DNA from: an uncultured Muribaculaceae bacterium | GTDB taxonomy: Bacteria; Bacteroidota; Bacteroidia; Bacteroidales; Muribaculaceae | Direction: 5' to 3' | DNA: 35,655 bases | NCBI GenBank assembly: GCA_910586595.1 | Contig: CAJUJB010000026.1 | Coordinates: forward strand, 1 to 35,655 | Part shown: in pieces, positions 23,849 to 32,084 of the stretch | How the letters are laid out: every line of letters begins with the position of its first letter | Numbering within the stretch: position 1 is the first letter of the stretch | The notes under the pieces: model-generated | Databases searched by the model: none | What the model was told of the DNA's origin: nothing | What the model saw: the letters and a program-made list of their open reading frames with translations, nothing else | Made by a program: the position numbers and the translations under genes

Positions 23849-26298
23849 TATATAAATAGATTCAGGTTGGCATCATCGGCGCGATTCATATAGGTTGCCA
23901 CGCCACCAATGGTCACTTCATCAAGGAGTTCGTCGCGCTTAACACCCATTACATCCATCGACATCTGGCAGGCGATGAATTCAACACCACTCTTGATTGC
24001 AGACTCCCGGAGCATCTCCAGTGAATCAATGTTTTTGTGCTTCATGATGTAACGCATCATTTTGGAGCCAGCTCCAAACATATTCATTTTAGAGAGCTTC
24101 AAGGAGTTAGAATCGGCCGGAAGCATCATCGAAAACATTTTGCCGAAAAGGTCTTTTGCCACCTTCGGTTTCTTGGTTTTCTTGATGACGTTCAGCCCCC
24201 AGAATGTAAAGAAAATCGTGACCTTCTCGCCAGTTGCAGCGGCGCCATTAGCGAGCACAAATGTTGCCAGAGCTTTATCCAGATCGTCGCTGAACATCAC
24301 AAATGTCTTGCCTCGCGGAGAGGCAGCCGAGACGGCGGTAGACGATGCGTCGCGGCCTCCACGCTCAACCACAATGCTATATCTACCAGCTGATGCATCG
24401 GACGAGATGAATTTATTTCCTGTCGACTGACACCAGGCCTCGGCATCTCTCACAAACCCCGGATCGGTTGCTGTAATCTCCAACAGCTGTCCAGGCACAA
24501 GGCGATCAACACCTTCTTTGAGCTTCATTATGGGCCCGGGGCAAGAGAGACCGCATGCGTCAATCTTCACTGCCCTACTCTCTGCAGGGGCGTCAATGCA
24601 GACTGATTTCCCGCCAGAATTTCCAAAAGGCGCAGGCTCTGGAATTGTAAAGGTTGCACTTCGGAAGGTCTTGATACCTCCTACGAGATTGCGGACATTG
24701 TCAAATCCGTTAAGGCGCAAGATATTTGAAGCCAAGTAACCACGTAGGCCTACGCCGCAATATAACACCACCGGACGGTCGGAAGGAATTTCGGCAAGAT
24801 GATCACGCATCGAATCAAGTGGAATATTGACAGCTCCAGGAATAGACCCTGCGGCAAATTCCATAGGCGTACGGACGTCGATAAGATAGACAGCCCCCGG
24901 AGCGGCTGATGCAAGTTCGCGCCAATAAATTGGGTGCATCTTTCCACTGAGAATATTCCCGGCGACATAACCCGCCAAAGCTGCTGGATCTTTGGCAGAT
25001 GAATATGGAGGCGCATAAGCCTGCTCAATAGCCGCGAGATCGGCTACTGTGCCGCCACGCTTAATTATCTGCGAAATGACATCTATGCGTTTATCCACTC
25101 CGTCGAAGCCTACAATCTGTGCTCCGAATATTTTTCCGTCGGCAGGCGAGAAGACAATTTTGATCGTCATCGGTAATGCACCCGGATAATATCCGGCATG
25201 GGATGAAGGGTGGATTGTGGCCGAAAGATATGGAATGCCATCGGCCTTCAATCGTTTAGCAGGCAAGCCGGTGGCTGCGACGGTAAGATCGAATACCTTG
25301 GCGATGGATGTACCGATCGCCCCTTCATATTCAGTATGGTTTCCATTGACCATATTGTCGGCAACAATCCTTGCCTGGCGGTTAGCAGGCCCGGCAAGAT
25401 AATTAAGCCAGGTTTTACCTGTGACAGGATGTGTGAACTCAATTGCATCTCCAACGGCATAGATATTCTCATCTGATGTGCGAAGATAATCATCTACCTT
25501 AATGCCACGCATAGGGCCCAATTCAATTCCGGCATTCTGAGCCAAAGCCGTATTGGGTCTTACGCCAATTGAAAGGATGACCATGTCGGTGATAATCTTG
25601 CGCCCGTCAGCGAAGCCAATTTCAATTCCATCGGGAAGACGGGTGAATGATGCAACCGCAGTATTGAGATAGAGTCGAACGCCCTTGTCTATCAAGTGTG
25701 AATGGACTATCTGCGCCATGGAAAAATCGACAGGAGCCATGACCTGAGGAGCCATTTCCACAACTGCCACCTGAGCACCTGCATGCTGGAGATTCTCTGC
25801 CATTTCCAGACCGATAAATCCTCCACCGACAATCACGGCCCGCTTTATATCACCGGCCGCTATACGCGATTTGATTGCGTCGGTATCCGCTACATTGCGC
25901 AAAGTATATATTCCATCGGAGTCAATTCCTGGAAGAGGAGGCCTGACAGGCGAAGCGCCCGGAGACAACAAAAGCCGATCATAACTTTCATTGTAGGTTG
26001 AGCCGTCGGGAGCCTTGACGGTCACAGTCTTTCCAATACGGTCAATAGCTGTGACCTCAGAATTTACCCGTACATCGATATTGAATCTCCGGCTAAATGA
26101 TTCAGGAGTCTGCACAAGGAGCCGCTCGCGTTCCTCAATAGTTCCACCAATATAGTACGGCAAGCCACAATTGGCATACGAGATATGTTCTCCTTTCTCA
26201 AAAAGGATAATTTCGGCACTTTCAGTCAGCCGTCGTATTCTTGCAGCTGCAGTGGCACCGCCGGCCACGCCCCCTATTATCAAATATTTCATAGTCAA
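23848..26298 (-). CDS. CoA-disulfide reductase fused to rhodanese, TusA-like and DsrE-like domains
   Basis: An 816-residue sulfur-handling fusion. Residues 1-445 are a CoA-disulfide reductase/NADH oxidase-like flavoprotein: FAD loop IIGGVAGGATAAA, the single redox Cys44 in SYANCGLPYYIGG, NAD site VIVGGGFIGLEMA, and AVGDAIEF. Residues 455-545 form a rhodanese domain with Cys514 (VLYCGVGLRG). Residues 577-645 are TusA-like with Cys586 in ACGLSCPGP. Residues 662-816 are DsrE2-like with Cys777 (FIACQMSMDVMG). Sulfur could pass as persulfide between these cysteines. It is divergent from an OxyR-like gene, suggesting redox control. Met3 is an alternative start. Confidence 0.92.
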   Translation of the reverse strand: MTMKYLIIGGVAGGATAAARIRRLTESAEIILFEKGEHISYANCGLPYYIGGTIEERERLLVQTPESFSRRFNIDVRVNSEVTAIDRIGKTVTVKAPDGSTYNESYDRLLLSPGASPVRPPLPGIDSDGIYTLRNVADTDAIKSRIAAGDIKRAVIVGGGFIGLEMAENLQHAGAQVAVVEMAPQVMAPVDFSMAQIVHSHLIDKGVRLYLNTAVASFTRLPDGIEIGFADGRKIITDMVILSIGVRPNTALAQNAGIELGPMRGIKVDDYLRTSDENIYAVGDAIEFTHPVTGKTWLNYLAGPANRQARIVADNMVNGNHTEYEGAIGTSIAKVFDLTVAATGLPAKRLKADGIPYLSATIHPSSHAGYYPGALPMTIKIVFSPADGKIFGAQIVGFDGVDKRIDVISQIIKRGGTVADLAAIEQAYAPPYSSAKDPAALAGYVAGNILSGKMHPIYWRELASAAPGAVYLIDVRTPMEFAAGSIPGAVNIPLDSMRDHLAEIPSDRPVVLYCGVGLRGYLASNILRLNGFDNVRNLVGGIKTFRSATFTIPEPAPFGNSGGKSVCIDAPAESRAVKIDACGLSCPGPIMKLKEGVDRLVPGQLLEITATDPGFVRDAEAWCQSTGNKFISSDASAGRYSIVVERGGRDASSTAVSAASPRGKTFVMFSDDLDKALATFVLANGAAATGEKVTIFFTFWGLNVIKKTKKPKVAKDLFGKMFSMMLPADSNSLKLSKMNMFGAGSKMMRYIMKHKNIDSLEMLRESAIKSGVEFIACQMSMDVMGVKRDELLDEVTIGGVATYMNRADDANLNLFI

Positions 26299-26317
26299 CG
26301 ATAGATTAATTTTTTCA

Positions 26318-26349
26318 CAAAGGTATTGCGCAATTGATAGACAACCAAA
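26318..26349 (-). promoter_or_regulatory. Promoter of the CoA-disulfide reductase fusion gene
   Basis: On the minus strand, TTTG (26346-26349) precedes TACCTTTG (26318-26325) with a 20-base spacer, 19 bases before the ATG. The inner GATAG site overlaps the spacer. Confidence 0.7.
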
Positions 26350-26359
26350 CGATTTTAGC

Positions 26360-26367
26360 TATCTTTG
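26360..26367 (+). promoter_or_regulatory. -7 promoter box of the OxyR-like gene
   Basis: TATCTTTG matches TAnnTTTG 20 bases before the ATG. The nearest TTG (26334-26336) is 23 bases upstream, longer than usual. The inner CTATC half-site overlaps this box, which would allow autoregulation. Confidence 0.55.
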
Positions 26368-26387
26368 CATAGACAAAATCTATCGAC

Positions 26388-27314
26388 ATGACTTTACAAC
26401 AATTGAAATACATCGTGGCGGTCGACCACTACAGGAGCTTCGCGTTAGCGGCAGAGTCGCTCGGAGTGACCCAGCCCACCCTCAGTGGTATGGTTGGAAA
26501 GCTTGAGAATGAACTTGACCTGAAAATATTCGAGAGGACAAGTAGAAAAGTTGCCCCTACAGAGTTAGGCTCAAAAATTATCGATCAGGCAAGGATAGTA
26601 TTAATGGAAACCCAGCGGATCAATGAAATGGTCAGCGAAAACAAAAAAGAGGTATCGGGAGAGCTCAGGCTGTCGGTCGGCCCCAGTATAGCTCCATATA
26701 TACTTCCTCAGTTCATAAAAATTTATCTTGCCGATTATCCTCAGGTGAGACTTTCGGTGGAAGAAATGCGGCCAGAGGCGATGATAAAATCACTTAAAGT
26801 GTCGGCAATAGACGCCGGAATCGCCACGACTGGCCTACGGACGGAAGGGATTTTTGAAATACCGCTATATACCGAGAAATTCTTCGTATATCTCGCAGCG
26901 AGTTGCCAGCGCGATTTACCGGTTTTTCGCCCAGAAGACCTGGCGCACGAACATATGTGGGTAATGAAGGAGGTACAATGCCTGCGGGAGAGTGCCTTCA
27001 GCTTCTGCAAAGGCCGGATAGGTAAACGGCATGTATATGAAGCAGGGAATATCGATACCTTGATACGGATTGTCGACGCCAACGGAGGCTACACCATCAT
27101 TCCGGAAATGCATCTGCCGATGCTCACGGAGGCACAACGAAGCAATATAAGAGAAATAGACGGCGACCACCTCTCATTCCGCAAGATCTCGATGTACATC
27201 CGTGAGGATTATGTGCGCGAAGGGATGCTCAACACAATATCGGATACTCTGAAAAAATTCATTCCTCACGAAATGCTTGAACACTCGCTGCTCAGGAATA
27301 GTATACGGCTGTAA
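26388..27314 (+). CDS. oxyR: OxyR-like LysR family transcriptional regulator
   Basis: A 308-residue LysR protein. The N-terminal winged helix (LKYIVAVDHYRSFALAAESLGVTQPTLSGMVGKLENEL) spans about 5-65. The effector domain has Cys198 and Cys207 in VQCLRESAFSFCKG, which aligns with the redox pair Cys199/Cys208 of E. coli OxyR and its CLRxxA spacing, so peroxide sensing by a disulfide is expected. It is transcribed away from the CoA-disulfide reductase fusion, with nested inverted repeats between the two genes. Regulation of that neighbour is inferred. Confidence 0.85.
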   Translation: MTLQQLKYIVAVDHYRSFALAAESLGVTQPTLSGMVGKLENELDLKIFERTSRKVAPTELGSKIIDQARIVLMETQRINEMVSENKKEVSGELRLSVGPSIAPYILPQFIKIYLADYPQVRLSVEEMRPEAMIKSLKVSAIDAGIATTGLRTEGIFEIPLYTEKFFVYLAASCQRDLPVFRPEDLAHEHMWVMKEVQCLRESAFSFCKGRIGKRHVYEAGNIDTLIRIVDANGGYTIIPEMHLPMLTEAQRSNIREIDGDHLSFRKISMYIREDYVREGMLNTISDTLKKFIPHEMLEHSLLRNSIRL

Positions 27315-27335
27315 TTCTATTATCCGGCCAGAGAA

Positions 27336-28250
27336 TCAATCTGCCGTCAAGGTGATAAAAACTCTGTTTAAATACCTATTTGGTCGCTCGAGTAAGACTG
27401 TCTTCTGGGCTAATCCTGGAGCCGTAATCCGTAACGTTATTTTTTCAAGCGGATTGCCCTCTTTATCTCGAGTCTCGCGTTCTTCATTCCAATGGATAGT
27501 AAGATTTGGATTATCGCCTTCCGCAGTCCAACCGAGACGGCGAGTACGCTCGCGTCCTTTATTATCTGTGTAAACGAGTTCCAATACTACACTTGACCAT
27601 TTCACTCTACGATGCTGTTCATCATAAAGATAGATGTCCACTTTATCAGTTACTTTCTGCGGGAACGCCCCCATAATTATCTCCTTAGGATAAAGCAATC
27701 TATTATCCTCTTGCATCAGAATTTCAACCGGGCTGTCATCCGCAATAAGTATATCTTGAGTAATATAGCTTATGTACCACACTCTAAGCGAATCCCCCGG
27801 GAGAGCTTCTATCTCAAAGACACCATAACGATCTGTATAAGTTCTTTTTTCAGTACGTAGGTTTAAAATCCCTACGCCAATCAGAGTATCGTTTGAAATA
27901 GAGTCGGCACCAAGCACTATGCCTTTTACAGTAATCATGTCGGCCGTTGAATGGGCCTCAGGTTCGTTCAAAGTAAATGCCGGCTCCTGAGGGGTGGATT
28001 GCGCGACCAAAGGGGCAAACATAGCAAGCATGCCTGCTGAAATACCTGCAAGGTTGACGCGCTTGCCTGCGAGCTGGCGCTTACGGATCTGTTCATCAAG
28101 GTATCTAACTTCATCGTCACATTTAGGACAAGAGCCCAGACAATCGCCTTTGAAGCCACACTCAGGTGAATCAAAATCAATGTTGTTAGCCCGGGCAATC
28201 TGCCGCCGAATTTCCTTAAGTATCTTACAAGTACGTTTTCCTCGTGCCAT
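27336..28250 (-). CDS. Membrane-anchored protein with N-terminal Cys motif and carboxypeptidase-regulatory-like domain
   Basis: A 304-residue protein from the ATG at 28250 (MARGKRTCKILKEI); a longer frame from 28310 lies inside the radical SAM gene and looks spurious. Residues 1-63 are charged and helical with Cys8 and the motif C-x5-C-x3-C-x2-C (Cys31, 37, 41, 44; GDCLGSCPKC). A hydrophobic segment (65-83, ending LVAQ) would place the rest outside the cytosol. Residues 107-175 look like a carboxypeptidase-regulatory/CNA-B-like fold. The four cysteines could bind a metal or cluster, or be modified by the radical SAM enzyme encoded directly upstream, with which it overlaps by 26 bases. Function unknown. 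Confidence 0.8.
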   Translation of the reverse strand: MARGKRTCKILKEIRRQIARANNIDFDSPECGFKGDCLGSCPKCDDEVRYLDEQIRKRQLAGKRVNLAGISAGMLAMFAPLVAQSTPQEPAFTLNEPEAHSTADMITVKGIVLGADSISNDTLIGVGILNLRTEKRTYTDRYGVFEIEALPGDSLRVWYISYITQDILIADDSPVEILMQEDNRLLYPKEIIMGAFPQKVTDKVDIYLYDEQHRRVKWSSVVLELVYTDNKGRERTRRLGWTAEGDNPNLTIHWNEERETRDKEGNPLEKITLRITAPGLAQKTVLLERPNRYLNRVFITLTAD

Positions 28251-28875
28251 AATCAGTGGGATGAATAATATATGTGAATAAATCGAATTGGGAAAAGCCG
28301 AGAGATACAAGCATCGAGCGGCTGTCCTCCCTATTGCCGGGTGTATTATAATCAGGTATCAGTGGGATACGAATAAGACAGTTGCCCTGCAAGCCAGACT
28401 GAGCAATCAAACGAAGATTGGATAACACCAAGGAATTATCACACGAAGTGTATCGCCTATAGCGTTCAGTATCCATATCTTTTATGTCAATAATCCACGA
28501 GTCGACGACGGGGAGCAATTCCTTGATTCTCTCCTGCGAAACATTAAGAGATGACTCGATTGTAATTCGCCATGACTGGCCACTCAACTCACGAAAAGCG
28601 ACGATAAAATCGGAATGTAATGCCGGTTCTCCGCCACCAAAAGTTATTCCACCTCCGGTTGCCATGAAATATAGGGCATCAATCTTTACCTCCTCATAGA
28701 GTGAGAGAGGAGTATATTCCTTAAACTCGGAATCGGCGGAGATCGTCTGGGGATTTAAACAGTAACGGCATCGGAGAGGACATGCATGAAAAACCACAAG
28801 CGTCGTCACCCCCTCTCCGTCGGTGGAGAGACGGTGGCGAGAGATGCCTATTATTTTCGCTCGTGGAGGAGACAT
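28225..28875 (-). CDS. Small radical SAM protein (pyruvate formate-lyase activase-like)
   Basis: A 216-residue enzyme with the radical SAM motif C-x3-C-x2-C in FHACPLRCRYC (Cys32, 36, 39), the SAM-binding GGGEPALH, and a strand pattern like PFL-activating enzymes and organic radical activases. It lacks the extra ferredoxin insert of glycyl-radical activases such as YjjW, and no glycyl radical enzyme is nearby. Its 3' end overlaps the Cys-motif protein gene. Substrate unknown; the neighbour is the obvious candidate partner. Confidence 0.85.
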   Translation of the reverse strand: MSPPRAKIIGISRHRLSTDGEGVTTLVVFHACPLRCRYCLNPQTISADSEFKEYTPLSLYEEVKIDALYFMATGGGITFGGGEPALHSDFIVAFRELSGQSWRITIESSLNVSQERIKELLPVVDSWIIDIKDMDTERYRRYTSCDNSLVLSNLRLIAQSGLQGNCLIRIPLIPDYNTPGNREDSRSMLVSLGFSQFDLFTYIIHPTDYGTRKTYL

Positions 28876-28915
28876 AGAAGGAGATATTTATTCCGGTAGT
28901 GAAATACCACTGAGG

Positions 28916-29551
28916 CTACTTTATTTCCAGTAACTGCGGGAAGTGGTCAATCATGTAATCGGGGGCAGCCTCCTTAAGTGAGGCGAGGGAGCCATTACCA
29001 TATGTGACGGCACAAGTTTTACAGCCAGCGGCGTTACCCATCATTATGTCGACATCGGCATCACCTATGACCAAGGTATCTTCCGCCGACCAACCAAGAG
29101 CTTTGAGAATTGTAAGCACTGGCTCAGGGTCAGGCTTGCCTTTAAGCACATTGTCGGCACCGACTATCATTTTAAACCAATCCTTGATTCCAAGCCCTGA
29201 GAGATAATCATTCAGAGATGCCACACGACGGCTTGAAGCTATAGCCAATCCGGACGGACGAAGCTGGGCAAGTGTATCTAACACGCCCGGGAATGTCTGC
29301 TCATGCGCCCCCTTTTTTAATCTATCGTAGTTAGCCCGGAAAATACGGGCAAATTCCTCGTTGGATATGTCGAGATCTGGATACAGGTACTTGCCAGCTT
29401 CATCTGTGCGAATGCCAATTATAGATCGGCACTCCTCATCTGTCTTTGGCGGGAGTGACATCTCTGCGATGGTGGCTTTGATTGTGGAGAGTATGACTCC
29501 GGAAGTATCCATCAACGTACCGTCGAAATCAAATATATAGTTCATCTTCAA
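28916..29551 (-). CDS. HAD-superfamily phosphatase (phosphoglycolate phosphatase-like)
   Basis: A 211-residue HAD hydrolase. Motif I is DFDGTLMDT (nucleophile near Asp8), motif II IASSRR, motif III the Lys in VLKGKPDPEP, and motif IV VIGDADVDIMMGNAAG. The alpha-helical cap between about 16 and 85 places it in subfamily IA, the Gph/PgmB group. Substrate is unknown. It sits in the minus-strand run between the rhodanese lipoprotein and radical SAM genes. Met3 is an alternative start. Confidence 0.88.
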   Translation of the reverse strand: MKMNYIFDFDGTLMDTSGVILSTIKATIAEMSLPPKTDEECRSIIGIRTDEAGKYLYPDLDISNEEFARIFRANYDRLKKGAHEQTFPGVLDTLAQLRPSGLAIASSRRVASLNDYLSGLGIKDWFKMIVGADNVLKGKPDPEPVLTILKALGWSAEDTLVIGDADVDIMMGNAAGCKTCAVTYGNGSLASLKEAAPDYMIDHFPQLLEIK

Positions 29552-29568
29552 AAAAATTCGTTCAATTA

Positions 29569-29970
29569 TTAATCATCAGTGCTGAGTGGCAATGCAGCCT
29601 TTTGCCAGGCAAGTATACCTCCGGCCATATCTACAACCGAGTATCCCTGTTGACTTAAATAGGTCGCGGCTTCGTTACTTCTACGGCCACTACGACAATA
29701 AATATATATGGTGCTAGATTTATCAATCTTTACGGCCTCTTTCTTGAAATTCTCAGCATCAAGCCAGTTGAGAAGATGGGCGCCCTGGAGATGGCCAGCG
29801 GCGAATTCGTCGGGGCGGCGCACATCAAGAAGATACGCAGCAGAATCTCCCGCCAACCTCGACTGAAACTCGACGGGAGGTATGACGTCGATGGCTGGGT
29901 CGGCCGCATCAGCTTTACAGCCGCTCAAAAATAATGCGGCAATGACTGAGAATATTTTAAACAACTTCAT
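29569..29970 (-). CDS. Rhodanese-domain lipoprotein
   Basis: A 133-residue lipoprotein (lipobox LSGC, Cys18). The single rhodanese domain has LLDVRRPDEFAAGHLQGAH and active-site Cys92 in YIYCRSGRRS, with the closing DMAGGILAWQ. It would carry a sulfane sulfur in the periplasm. It lies 26 bases after the AlaX-like gene in the same direction. Acceptor is unknown. Confidence 0.88.
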   Translation of the reverse strand: MKLFKIFSVIAALFLSGCKADAADPAIDVIPPVEFQSRLAGDSAAYLLDVRRPDEFAAGHLQGAHLLNWLDAENFKKEAVKIDKSSTIYIYCRSGRRSNEAATYLSQQGYSVVDMAGGILAWQKAALPLSTDD

Positions 29971-29996
29971 AAGGCTTTTCTATCCGTTATTGATCG

Positions 29997-30458
29997 TCAA
30001 TCGAGTTTGAACACTATCCGCTGCACACCGTCAAGCCAACGGGTGCTGGTGATACGGAAACTGCCGATTTCACAGGTATGCTTCACATGGCTGCCGGCGC
30101 AGAGGCATTGGTCATAAGTGCCAATATGGATTACCCTCAGAGTCTGGGAAGCTCCATCAGGCAGACGGCTCATATCGAATCTATCCATGGCCTCGGTCTG
30201 AGATATGTATTCCTCTGTCACCTCGACATTTTCTTTTATAACGTTATTGATATAATCTTCGAGAGATTTTATCTCGGCATCAGTCAATGCTACAGGCAGA
30301 TGGTAGTCGAGTTTGGATTTCTTACGCTCTATGTGGGCTGAGAATGCACGGCCGTGTCCATACCTGCGGGCCATCTCTCCGTTAAGAAGATGTTCGGCGG
30401 TATGCATCGGTGGGTATTCCTGCTTATTATGCTGGTTTAAAACGGGTGGTGTGTCCAT
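29997..30458 (-). CDS. AlaX-like alanyl-tRNA editing domain protein
   Basis: A 153-residue free-standing editing domain. The zinc-site pair is seen: HTAEHLL (HxxxH, residues 19-23) and CAGSHV (CxxxH). Such proteins hydrolyse Ser or Gly wrongly attached to tRNA-Ala. It is short for an AlaX, so it is the type with only the editing core. Start at 30458 is used; Met18 (MHTAEHLL) is possible but would sit right at the metal site. It is the first gene of the five-gene minus-strand run. Confidence 0.85.
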   Translation of the reverse strand: MDTPPVLNQHNKQEYPPMHTAEHLLNGEMARRYGHGRAFSAHIERKKSKLDYHLPVALTDAEIKSLEDYINNVIKENVEVTEEYISQTEAMDRFDMSRLPDGASQTLRVIHIGTYDQCLCAGSHVKHTCEIGSFRITSTRWLDGVQRIVFKLD

Positions 30459-30491
30459 TCACTTAATGTCAATTCAGATTTTCATTATACG

Positions 30492-30499
30492 CAAAGTTA
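30492..30499 (-). promoter_or_regulatory. -7 promoter box of the AlaX-rhodanese-HAD-radical SAM run
   Basis: On the minus strand this reads TAACTTTG, 33 bases before the AlaX ATG. No -33 TTG is at the standard distance, so the assignment rests on the -7 box. Confidence 0.45.
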
Positions 30500-30610
30500 A
30501 CGTTTTATCCTCAATTATCAGTAATATACGGCATTGAAATAGCATAAATCTTATCAAAAGACTTAAGCCTCTGGCGTTGGAATCCAATTTAAGCCAACCA
30601 TTTTATTGCT

Positions 30611-31843
30611 TCAAAGCGATTTTAGAATGATGGCGTTGGCTTTATCGACCACAGAAGTGTCAAGAGTGGCCAGATAGATCTGGGTTGTAGTCTCGCTGTC
30701 GTGCCCCATTCCTTCACTGATCACGCTTACAGGAATTCCCTTTGCTTTGGCTGCTGAAGCCCAGGAGTGACGTGCGACATACATTGTCAAGGGAATGTTG
30801 ACGCTAATCATCTCCGCAATCTTTTTAAGATTATGATTAATGTTATAGCCGATGTTGCGGTAGGCCCATCTCTCGTTAATACCTTCACTCCGAATAATAG
30901 GCAAGAGATACTGCGTAGGATTATCGGGGTATTTATCAAGTATCGCCTGCATTTCAGAGGTCCACTCTATTACAAGTTGCTGGCCCGTCTTCCGGCGCCG
31001 ATATATCAGATGGCCGTTCTTCAAGTCGGCCTTCTTCAAGAAAGCCATATCAATGAAACTCATCCCGCGAAGATAAAAGCTCATAAGGAACATATCGCGA
31101 CCGAAGTCCAATTGTGGCGTCATGGTCAAGTCGAGAGCTTTGATTTTTCTTATATGAGCAAGCGGAATGGCTCGTTTTATAGTCTTGCTGATGCCAGTGT
31201 AAACATGCCGGAAAGGATTACGGTTCTCTATAATCTCTTGCTCCACGGCACGATGGTAGACCGCACGGAGAATACGGGTATAGAAGGAGATTGTATTTGG
31301 CGAATTTCCCCGCGTCTTATGCCATGCCTGATATGCCTCCATGACTTCAGATGTAAGGCAGTCGAGCATAATATCAGTGCCGCTGATCGTATCATCTTCG
31401 GTGGAGATGCTTGTAAGAAACTTTTTAAAGCTATTCATGGCCGCCCTATAGGTTTCGGAAGTTCTTGCTTTGCCGTTCTGCTTGAACTTGAGAATCAAAC
31501 TCTCCATGAAGTTGAATAGAGAATATTCGTTGGAGTAGCGTCGGAACTCCTCGATCACGTCATCTGCGGTGTAGGATACTCCATCTTCATCAAATCGCCT
31601 ACCAATCTTTGTCAACCTCTCAATATCCCAGCGGATTCTCTGGCGGATAGAAATAATCAACGCCTTACGAATACCGTTTTGTGGACCCGCGACCATAGAA
31701 CGTGCCTCATCCCACTCTTCCGGGTAGATGTGATAATCGGTAGCAAGCTGCCTTACTTTTCTCTCATGGATAATCTGGTAGTAGATCGCGCCATCGTGAC
31801 CCTCAATAGTAGATGGGCGATATTTCACTTTGATAGATGTCAT
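30611..31843 (-). CDS. Tyrosine recombinase/integrase (Bacteroidetes type)
   Basis: A 410-residue recombinase from the ATG at 31843 (MTSIKVKYRPST); the frame runs on to 31975 but that extension is hydrophobic and unlike the family. The N-terminal arm-binding domain and SAM-like core domain precede the catalytic domain: the first Arg in SFYLRGMSFIDMAFL, the HxxR box VARHSWASAAKAKG, and Tyr in TTQIYLATLD near the end. Bacteroidota recombinases of this form act in integrative elements or in DNA inversion. No other mobile gene, tRNA or clear att site is adjacent, so it stands as an orphan. Confidence 0.9.
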   Translation of the reverse strand: MTSIKVKYRPSTIEGHDGAIYYQIIHERKVRQLATDYHIYPEEWDEARSMVAGPQNGIRKALIISIRQRIRWDIERLTKIGRRFDEDGVSYTADDVIEEFRRYSNEYSLFNFMESLILKFKQNGKARTSETYRAAMNSFKKFLTSISTEDDTISGTDIMLDCLTSEVMEAYQAWHKTRGNSPNTISFYTRILRAVYHRAVEQEIIENRNPFRHVYTGISKTIKRAIPLAHIRKIKALDLTMTPQLDFGRDMFLMSFYLRGMSFIDMAFLKKADLKNGHLIYRRRKTGQQLVIEWTSEMQAILDKYPDNPTQYLLPIIRSEGINERWAYRNIGYNINHNLKKIAEMISVNIPLTMYVARHSWASAAKAKGIPVSVISEGMGHDSETTTQIYLATLDTSVVDKANAIILKSL

Positions 31844-32084
31844 GGTCTTCTGAATTTTTTTGCTTGAAAGATACAGAAAAAGACCGCACCTAAAAGTAAG
31901 CAATAGCTCAATATACAAATCGATTTTACATCCACAGAGCAATATATTCGGGAAATAAATGCTAATTTTGCCCATGGTTGGCCATGGTCTGAGAACATAC
32001 TCCGGGCTAAAAAAAACGTCAAATCACGACATGGAATCTACGCCTTTCTATATAATATGCCCAGACTGAGGCCGACCCAAGGTT

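Larger units (their letters stand above)
26299..26385. promoter_or_regulatory. Nested inverted repeats in the divergent promoter region
   Basis: CGATAGATT (26299-26307) and AATCTATCG (26377-26385) are perfect complements just outside the two start codons. Inside them, GATAG (26336-26340) and CTATC (26359-26363) form a second inverted pair. Such nested sites suit a LysR-type tetramer acting on both divergent genes; the binding protein is inferred to be the OxyR-like product. Confidence 0.5.

Noticed and set aside
28251..28310. Extended start of the Cys-motif protein at 28310
   Set aside because: The extra 20 residues lie within the radical SAM coding region; MARGKRTC is a more typical start.
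30606..31870. Near-identical 11-base direct repeats (TTGCTTcAAAG and TTGCTTgAAAG) flanking the recombinase gene as possible att sites
   Set aside because: One mismatch in 11 bases is not surprising for two flanks of this size, and one copy overlaps the stop codon.
31844..31975. N-terminal extension of the recombinase to 31975
   Set aside because: The extra 44 residues are hydrophobic and Cys-rich, unlike the family, whose start is MTSIKVKYRPS.
31972..31987. CCATGG repeated around TTGG upstream of the recombinase
   Set aside because: Short self-complementary words; no promoter or gene layout supports a site.
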